Below, in pieces: positions 58,767-64,000 of a stretch of DNA of 64,000 bases (the stretch's first letter is position 1; each line of letters opens with the position of its first letter). The notes beneath the pieces were generated by a model. The model made no database searches. It was not told the origin of the DNA and was given only the letters and a program-made list of their open reading frames with translations. Made by a program: the position numbers and the translations under genes. The stretch covers positions 62,001 through 126,000 of the forward strand of contig NZ_VOBI01000011.1 in NCBI RefSeq assembly GCF_008369325.1, written 5' to 3'. Origin of the DNA: Pseudomonas sp. ANT_H12B (lineage in GTDB: Bacteria; Pseudomonadota; Gammaproteobacteria; Pseudomonadales; Pseudomonadaceae).

Positions 58767-59906
58767 TCAAGAATCGCGGCGCAGATCCGGTGGAATCGGC
58801 AGGTCGTCCTTGAGCGGGTCCGGGCGCTTGCCCTTGCCGGCACGGTGCTGGCGGATCTGGTAGACGTAGGCCAATACTTGGGCAACCGCCAGATACAGGC
58901 CACCAGGAATTTCCTGCTCAAGTTCAGTGGAGTAGTAAATCGAACGCGCCAGCGCCGGCGACTCAAGCAACAGCACTTCGTTGGCCACAGCGATTTCACG
59001 GATCTTCAACGCCAGGAAATCACTGCCCTTGGCGATCAGCATCGGCGCCCCGCCCTTGTCCGGATCGTACTTGAGCGCTACGGCGTAGTGGGTCGGGTTA
59101 GTGATAACCACATCGGCGTCGGGGATTGCCGCCATCATTCGGCGCTGGGACATTTCGCGCTGCAACTGGCGAATCCGTTGTTTGACCTCCGGCCGCCCTT
59201 CCTGATCTTTATGCTCGTCACGCACTTCCTGCTTGGTCATCAGCAGTTTTTTGTGGCTTTCCCAGAGCTGCACCGGCACATCCACCGCTGCGATTACGAT
59301 CAGCCCGCAAGACATCCACAACGTACTCCAGCCCACCACCTGCAAGCAGTGGATGATGGCCAGCTCCATTGGTTCGTGTGCGATGCGTATCAGGTCATCA
59401 ATGTCCGATGACAACACTAAAAGCGCCACGGTAAGGGTGATGAAAAATTTCGCCAGCGCCTTGAGCAGCTCAGCCAAAGCCTTGAACGAAAACATGCGCT
59501 TGAGGCCGGCAGCGGGGTTCATCCGACTGAACTTCGGTGCCAGGGAACTGGCCGCGAACAGCCAGCCGCCCAGGGAAATCGGCCCGATCAATGCGACCAG
59601 CACCAGGGTAATCATGATGGGTTGAATCGCCAGCAACGCCACCAGCCCCGAGCTCATCAGATAAGTGCCCATCGAGCGCTGATCGAGGATGACTTCTCGC
59701 GGCAGGGAAAAATTCTGTCGCATCAACTCCATCAAATCCTGCGCCAGGGCTGCGCCGAAAATCAGCAGCGCAGCGGAACCAGCCAGCATGATCGCCAGCG
59801 TATTGAGCTCCTTGGAGCGCGCAATCTCACCCTTCTCGCGAGCGTCCTTTTTCTTCTTCTCCGTGGGGTCTTCTGTTTTGTCTTGACCGCTTTCGCTCTC
59901 AGCCAT
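58767..59906 (-). CDS. flhB: Flagellar export switch protein FlhB
   Basis: 379 residues. A charged N-terminus (GQDKTEDPTEKKKKDAREKGEI), four membrane helices, then the cytoplasmic domain with the self-cleavage motif N270-P271-T272-H273 in DVVITNPTHYAVALKYD. It switches export from rod/hook to filament proteins under FliK control. ATG at 59906, four bases from fliR. Confidence 0.96.
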   Translation of the reverse strand: MAESESGQDKTEDPTEKKKKDAREKGEIARSKELNTLAIMLAGSAALLIFGAALAQDLMELMRQNFSLPREVILDQRSMGTYLMSSGLVALLAIQPIMITLVLVALIGPISLGGWLFAASSLAPKFSRMNPAAGLKRMFSFKALAELLKALAKFFITLTVALLVLSSDIDDLIRIAHEPMELAIIHCLQVVGWSTLWMSCGLIVIAAVDVPVQLWESHKKLLMTKQEVRDEHKDQEGRPEVKQRIRQLQREMSQRRMMAAIPDADVVITNPTHYAVALKYDPDKGGAPMLIAKGSDFLALKIREIAVANEVLLLESPALARSIYYSTELEQEIPGGLYLAVAQVLAYVYQIRQHRAGKGKRPDPLKDDLPIPPDLRRDS

Positions 59907-59909
59907 GAC

Positions 59910-60692
59910 TCAGCGCGCCTGTGCCAGTTCGCGTAAAAACTGCAAGGCCTCAGAGGCCAGCGGTTGATACTGATTGAGGATGTCCGCAAGCCCCACCCAG
60001 AGGATGTACATCCCGAGTACCAGGGTCAGCGGGAAGCCGATGGAGAAGATGTTCAGCTGCGGCGCCGCCCGGGTCATGATGCCAAACGCAATGTTCACTA
60101 CCAGCAGCGCGGTGACCGCTGGCAGCACCAACATAAGAGCAGCCCCAAGGACCCAACCGAGCTTGCCGGCCAGCTCCCAGAAATGATTGACCATAAACCC
60201 GCTACCAACCGGCAGCGTGGTGAAGCTTTCGGTGAGGACTTCGAACACCACCAGATGGCCGTTCATGGACAGGAACAGCAGCGTCACCAGCATGGTGAAG
60301 AACTGCCCGATCACTGCCACCGACACACCGTTGGTAGGATCGACCATCGAAGCGAAGCCCATGCCCATCTGAATGGAGACGATCTGCCCGGCGACCACGA
60401 AGGCCTGGAAGAACAGCTGCAAGGAGAACCCCAGCAACGCGCCGATGATGATCTGCTCGGCGATCAGCAACAGCCCGCTCAGGTCCAGCGCATTCACCGG
60501 TGGCATGGGTGGCAGGCCGGGGGCGATGACCACGGTAATGGCCACAGCGAAATAGAGGCGAATCCGCGTGGGCACCAGGCTCGTACCGAATATCGGCATG
60601 ACCATCAACAACGAACCGATGCGAAACAGCGGCAACATGAACGTCGCCACCCAGGTACTGATCTGGGTGTCAGTCAGCTGCAGCAGCGACAT
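59910..60692 (-). CDS. fliR: Flagellar export protein FliR
   Basis: 260 residues with six hydrophobic segments. FRIGSLLMVMPIFGTSLVPTRIRLYFAVAITVVIAPGLP and ADILNQYQPLASEALQFLRELA flank the export-gate core. It forms the FliPQR gate. Four bases from flhB. Confidence 0.94.
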   Translation of the reverse strand: MSLLQLTDTQISTWVATFMLPLFRIGSLLMVMPIFGTSLVPTRIRLYFAVAITVVIAPGLPPMPPVNALDLSGLLLIAEQIIIGALLGFSLQLFFQAFVVAGQIVSIQMGMGFASMVDPTNGVSVAVIGQFFTMLVTLLFLSMNGHLVVFEVLTESFTTLPVGSGFMVNHFWELAGKLGWVLGAALMLVLPAVTALLVVNIAFGIMTRAAPQLNIFSIGFPLTLVLGMYILWVGLADILNQYQPLASEALQFLRELAQAR

Positions 60693-60695
60693 GGC

Positions 60696-60965
60696 TTAGC
60701 CGATGACCTGAGGAATACTGCCGTACAACTGCAGGATGTATTCCATGAAAGTCTGCACCAGCCACGGGCCGGCGACGATCAGCGTCACCAGCATCACCAG
60801 CAGGCGCGGCAGGAAGCTCAGGGTCTGTTCGTTGATCTGGGTGGCAGCCTGGAACATCGCCACCAACAGGCCCACGAGCAGACTCGGAATCACCAGCACG
60901 GCAACCATCATGGTGGTCAGCCAAAGCGCTTCCCGGAAGATGTCTACCGCCACTTCCGGCGTCAT
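60696..60965 (-). CDS. fliQ: Flagellar export protein FliQ
   Basis: 89 residues with two membrane helices: MTPEVAVDIFREALWLTTMMVAVLVIPSLLVGLLVAMFQAATQINEQTLSFLPRL. Subunit of the export gate. Overlaps fliP by four bases. Confidence 0.95.
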   Translation of the reverse strand: MTPEVAVDIFREALWLTTMMVAVLVIPSLLVGLLVAMFQAATQINEQTLSFLPRLLVMLVTLIVAGPWLVQTFMEYILQLYGSIPQVIG

Positions 60966-61720
60966 GGCGATACACCGCCGAAGCTGCTTGCCAGTGTGCC
61001 GATGATCAACGCCCAGCCATCCACCAGCACGAACAGCATGATCTTGAACGGCAGGGAAATGATCAGCGGCGAGAGCATCATCATACCCATGGCCATCAGC
61101 ACACTCGCCACGACCAGGTCGATGATCAGGAACGGAATGAAGATCATGAAGCCGATCTGAAACGCGGTTTTAAGCTCCGAGGTCACGAACGCCGGCACCA
61201 GGATGGTCAGCGGCGCCTGATCCGGTGAGGCGATGTCGGTGCGCTTGGACAGGCGCATGAACAGCTCCAGATCGCTGCTGCGAGTCTGGGCGAGCATGAA
61301 GTCCTTGATCGGTACCTGAGCCTTGTCCACGGCATCCTGGGCGGTGAGTTTTTCCGCCAGATACGGCTGCAAGGCATCCTGATTAACACGGTCGAACACC
61401 GGCGCCATGATGAACAGGGTCAGGAACAGCGCCATGCCCGTGAGGATCTGGTTCGACGGTGTCTGCTGCAGGCCCAGGGCCTGACGCAGGATCGAGAAGA
61501 CGATGATGATCCGGGTAAAACTGGTCATCAGCATGACGAACGCCGGGATAAAACTCAGCGCGGTCATGATCAGCAGGATTTGCAGGCTGACCGAGTATTC
61601 CTGAGCGCCCTGTGCATTGGTGCCCAGGGTGATCGCCGGGATCGACAACGGATCGGCGGCGAGCGCCAGCGGCGCTGCCAGCATCAGGGCCAGCGTCAAG
61701 ACGATGCGTAACGCACCCAT
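60962..61720 (-). CDS. fliP: Flagellar export protein FliP
   Basis: 252 residues with a signal peptide (LMLAAPLALA|AD). The core TSFTRIIIVFSILRQALGLQQTPSNQILTGMALFLTLFIM and IPFLIIDLVVASVLMAMGMMMLSPLIISLPFKIMLFVLVDGW are FliP signatures. Gate subunit. Abuts fliO. Confidence 0.96.
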   Translation of the reverse strand: MGALRIVLTLALMLAAPLALAADPLSIPAITLGTNAQGAQEYSVSLQILLIMTALSFIPAFVMLMTSFTRIIIVFSILRQALGLQQTPSNQILTGMALFLTLFIMAPVFDRVNQDALQPYLAEKLTAQDAVDKAQVPIKDFMLAQTRSSDLELFMRLSKRTDIASPDQAPLTILVPAFVTSELKTAFQIGFMIFIPFLIIDLVVASVLMAMGMMMLSPLIISLPFKIMLFVLVDGWALIIGTLASSFGGVSP

Positions 61721-62193
61721 TACTTCTTATCCTTCTGATCCTTGCCGAGTATCTTCAACAGATGCTGGGCAAACTCCGGAGTCGCTTTCTCGGTGGTGGT
61801 CGGCACTTCAATCGGCTCTTTAAGCACATGCAGTGCAGTGATGGTGCCGGGGCTGAGACCGAGCAGAATCTGCTCGTTGCCGACTTGCACCAGCATCAAA
61901 CGGTCACGGGGGCCCAGAGCGCGGGAGCCGATCAACTCGATCACCTGCCCCTTGCCGGCCGGCCCGACCTGCTGGACCCGACGCAACAGCCAGGCGAGGA
62001 AGAAGATCAACCCCAGCACCAGCAGCAAACCGAACACCAGTTGCGTCAATTGCCCGGCCACACCGCCGCTGACCGCTGGCGCAGCAGCGGCGGTGGCAGC
62101 AGTCGCCACCGGTTCGGCAGCCAAAACGCTGAACGGCAAGGCGAGCGCTAACCCCAGCGCCAATCCTGGCAAAAACCCGAGAACCTTTTTCAC
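61720..62193 (-). CDS. fliO: Flagellar protein FliO
   Basis: 157 residues. A signal-like N-terminus (MKKVLGFLPGLALGLALALP), an Ala/Val-rich segment and one membrane helix (LVFGLLLVLGLIFFLAWLLRRV), then a small beta domain with IELIGSRALGPRDRLMLVQVGNEQILLGLSPG. Helps FliP assembly. Its stop overlaps the fliP start (TAATG). Confidence 0.92.
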   Translation of the reverse strand: MKKVLGFLPGLALGLALALPFSVLAAEPVATAATAAAAPAVSGGVAGQLTQLVFGLLLVLGLIFFLAWLLRRVQQVGPAGKGQVIELIGSRALGPRDRLMLVQVGNEQILLGLSPGTITALHVLKEPIEVPTTTEKATPEFAQHLLKILGKDQKDKK

Positions 62194-62652
62194 TCAGCGC
62201 AGCTTCTTGATGCGTTCGCTTGGGCTGATCACGTCGGTCAGGCGGATGCCGAACTTCTCGTTGACCACTACCACTTCGCCGTGGGCAATGAGCGTGCCGT
62301 TGACCAGCACGTCCAGCGGCTCGCCGGCCAGACGATCGAGCTCGATGACCGAGCCCTGGTTGAGTTGCAGCAGGTTGCGGATGTTGATGTCGGTGCTACC
62401 GACTTCCATGGAAATCGACACCGGAATATCGAGGATCACGTCCAGGTTCGGACCGTCCAGAGTGACCGGATCGTTGTTCTTCGGCACGCTGCCAAACTCT
62501 TCCATCGGCAGACGGTTGGACGGCGAGCTGGCAGCATCGGCGGCCAGCAAGGCGTCGATGTCGTCCTGCCCGGCATCACCGGTTTCTTCCAGGGCCGCAG
62601 CCCATTCATCGGCCAGCGCCTGGTCGTCCTGGGTGTTCATGTCATTAGCCAT
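62194..62652 (-). CDS. fliN: Flagellar C-ring protein FliN
   Basis: 152 residues. The SpoA domain is ILDIPVSISMEVGSTDINIRNLLQLNQGSVIELDRLAGEPLDVLVNGTLIAHGEVVVVNEKFGIRL. C-ring subunit in the rotor switch. The second of two adjacent ATG codons (62652) is seven bases after GAGG. Confidence 0.95.
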   Translation of the reverse strand: MANDMNTQDDQALADEWAAALEETGDAGQDDIDALLAADAASSPSNRLPMEEFGSVPKNNDPVTLDGPNLDVILDIPVSISMEVGSTDINIRNLLQLNQGSVIELDRLAGEPLDVLVNGTLIAHGEVVVVNEKFGIRLTDVISPSERIKKLR

Positions 62653-62720
62653 CATTTGTCCTCGGCGGGCGACCATTCAATTAGAAGCGGTCAGTCAAAA
62701 AGCGAATTGGGAGGCGCCGC

Positions 62721-63689
62721 TCAGCGGCGCTCGATCGGCTCGATCACTTGCAACGCGAGGTTGCCTTTGTGCGAGCCCATCTTGACCTTGAATGCAGGCA
62801 CGCCGTTGGCGCGCATGATCATTTCGTCCGGCATTTCGACCGGGATAATGTCCCCCGGCTGCATGTGCAGGATGTCCCGCAGGCGCAACTGGCGACGGGC
62901 AACCGTGGCGCCGATCGGCACATCGACATCGAGCACGTCCTGGCGCAAGGCGTTGACCCAGCGCTCATCCTGATCGTCGAGGTCCGACTGGAAACCGGCG
63001 TCGAGCATTTCGCGCACCGGCTCGATCATCGAATACGGCATGGTCACGTGCAGGTCGCCGCCTCCACCATCGAGTTCGATGTGGAACGTCGATACCACAA
63101 CCGCTTCGCTCGGGCCGACGATGTTGGCCATGGCCGGGTTCACTTCCGAGTTGATGTACTCGAAGTTCACTTCCATGATCGCCTGCCAGGCTTCCTTCAA
63201 ATCGACGAAGGCCTGCTCCAGCACCATGCGCACTACACGCAGTTCGGTGGGGGTGAATTCACGCCCTTCGATCTTGGCGTGGCGGCCATCGCCGCCGAAG
63301 AAGTTGTCCACCAGTTTGAACACCAGTTTGGCGTCGAGGATGAACAACGCGGTGCCGCGCAACGGTTTGATCTTGACCAGGTTGAGGCTGGTCGGCACGT
63401 ACAGCGAATGCACGTATTCGCCGAACTTCATCACCTGCACGCCACCCACGGCAACGTCTGCCGAGCGGCGCAGCATGTTGAACATGCTGATGCGGGTGTA
63501 GCGGGCAAAACGCTCGTTGATCATTTCCAGGGTCGGCATGCGTCCACGGACGATGCGATCCTGGCTGGTCAGGTCGTAGCTTTTGACGGTGCCGGGTTCG
63601 GCAGCGGTATCGGTCTGTACCAGACCATCGTCGACGCCATGCAACAGCGCATCGATCTCATCCTGGGACAGCAGGTCCTGCACGGCCAT
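62721..63689 (-). CDS. fliM: Flagellar motor switch protein FliM
   Basis: 322 residues. The N-terminal CheY-binding helix LLSQDEIDALLHGV, the middle domain (NMLRRSADVAVGGVQVMKFGEYV...) and a C-terminal SpoA domain (RRQLRLRDILHMQPGDIIPVE). Rotor switch subunit. Nine bases from fliL. Confidence 0.96.
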   Translation of the reverse strand: MAVQDLLSQDEIDALLHGVDDGLVQTDTAAEPGTVKSYDLTSQDRIVRGRMPTLEMINERFARYTRISMFNMLRRSADVAVGGVQVMKFGEYVHSLYVPTSLNLVKIKPLRGTALFILDAKLVFKLVDNFFGGDGRHAKIEGREFTPTELRVVRMVLEQAFVDLKEAWQAIMEVNFEYINSEVNPAMANIVGPSEAVVVSTFHIELDGGGGDLHVTMPYSMIEPVREMLDAGFQSDLDDQDERWVNALRQDVLDVDVPIGATVARRQLRLRDILHMQPGDIIPVEMPDEMIMRANGVPAFKVKMGSHKGNLALQVIEPIERR

Positions 63690-63698
63690 GTCGTGTTC

Positions 63699-64000
63699 CT
63701 ACTGCAGTACGAAATTAGTGAAAAGCAACTGTTCGATCACCACTTTGCCGAGCTCCTTCTGCGCCACTTCCTGGACGCTGGCCGTGGCTTTCTGGCGCAA
63801 CATTTCCTGGCCGACCGGCGACGCCAGCGTGGCGAAGTCTTGCCCGGAGAACAGCATGACGAGGTTATTGCGGATCACCGGCATGTGCACTTTGAGCGCT
63901 TCCAGATCGGCCTGATTGCGACCCTGCATGGTGATGCTCACCTGCATGTAGCGCTGACGACCGTTCTGGTTGAAGTTGGCCACGAACGCCGGCGCCATGG
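63699..64000 (-). CDS. fliL: Flagellar stator-associated protein FliL, C-terminal part (cut by window edge)
   Basis: The last 100 residues are visible: FNQNGRQRYMQVSITMQGRNQADLEALKVHMPVIRNNLVMLFSGQDFATL... with VIEQLLFTNFVLQ at the C-terminus, all FliL features. The N-terminal helix lies past the right edge. Confidence 0.93.
   Translation of the reverse strand, partial: MAPAFVANFNQNGRQRYMQVSITMQGRNQADLEALKVHMPVIRNNLVMLFSGQDFATLASPVGQEMLRQKATASVQEVAQKELGKVVIEQLLFTNFVLQ

Noticed and set aside
59964..61160. 398-residue plus-strand open frame
   Set aside because: Antisense to fliR, fliQ and fliP; composition is a shadow (Gln, His, Arg rich) and no domain is seen.

Overview
The window looks like a chromosomal segment of a Pseudomonas of the fluorescens group. 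The evidence is high GC, the flagellar and chemotaxis gene order (fliL-M-N-O-P-Q-R-flhB, flhA-flhF-fleN-fliA-cheY-Z-A-B-motC-motD-parC-parP-cheW) next to a complete ccm cluster, many REP/REPIN palindromes of the type TGTGGGAGCGAGCCTGCTCGCGA, and a REP-associated (RAYT) transposase. No rRNA, tRNA, CRISPR array, prophage or integrated element is visible. This is core genome with small accessory patches.

Bases 1-9.0 kb are mixed housekeeping and accessory genes: the start of an acetate permease (actP, running off the left edge) with its DUF485 partner, an orphan glycine-betaine-type binding protein, a membrane-anchored GH17 glucan enzyme, a periplasmic alpha/beta hydrolase translationally coupled to an MlaA/VacJ-like protein, a DUF808 membrane protein, a RutR-like TetR regulator, and a RAYT transposase flanked by REP pairs. 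Bases 9.0-18.2 kb hold a glyoxylate assimilation operon (gcl-hyi-glxR-ttuD-pyk) that takes two glyoxylates through tartronate semialdehyde and glycerate to pyruvate, followed by a urea transporter and a voltage-gated-type K+ channel. A GlcG-like gene, split by one missing base, stands divergently from gcl, and the region between them carries two identical 13-bp operator-like sites. Bases 18.2-23.2 kb carry an orphan sulfate-binding protein, a DUF6124-type small protein with a hairpin-rich leader, a DUF5666-type periplasmic protein, an MFS exporter and a HicAB toxin-antitoxin pair.

Bases 23.2-34.0 kb are a full phosphonate (C-P lyase) operon on the minus strand, phnC-D-E-F-G-H-I-J-K-L-M-N-P, with a Pho box in front of phnC, an intrinsic terminator between the transporter part and phnF, and a terminator directly after phnP. 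It lets the cell import phosphonates and release phosphate when phosphate is scarce. A stretch of about 800 bases without genes (33.9-34.7 kb) is filled with repeats.

Bases 34.7-42.1 kb are the cytochrome c maturation cluster ccmA-B-C-D-E-F-G-H-I with a trailing proline-rich lipoprotein. Divergent from it is a pair made of a second FliK-type protein and a free-standing copy of the FlhB C-terminal switch domain (FhlB). From 44.2 kb to the right edge everything runs leftward: DUF2802, CheW, ParP, ParC, MotD, MotC, CheB, CheA, CheZ, CheY, FliA, FleN, FlhF, FlhA, FlhB, FliR, FliQ, FliP, FliO, FliN, FliM and partial FliL, that is, the polar flagellum export gate, C-ring, number and placement control, and the chemotaxis array. 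CheA carries four repeats of an ITDxEFExLLDxLHGKG-type motif between its histidine domain and dimerisation domain, probably the region contacted by ParP.

Nothing in the window is a clear undescribed defence or biosynthetic system. The observations most worth testing are the FliK/FhlB pair, the CheA repeats with ParC/ParP, the hydrolase-MlaA coupling, the DUF6124 leader, the frameshifted GlcG gene with paired operators, and the REPIN/RAYT distribution.
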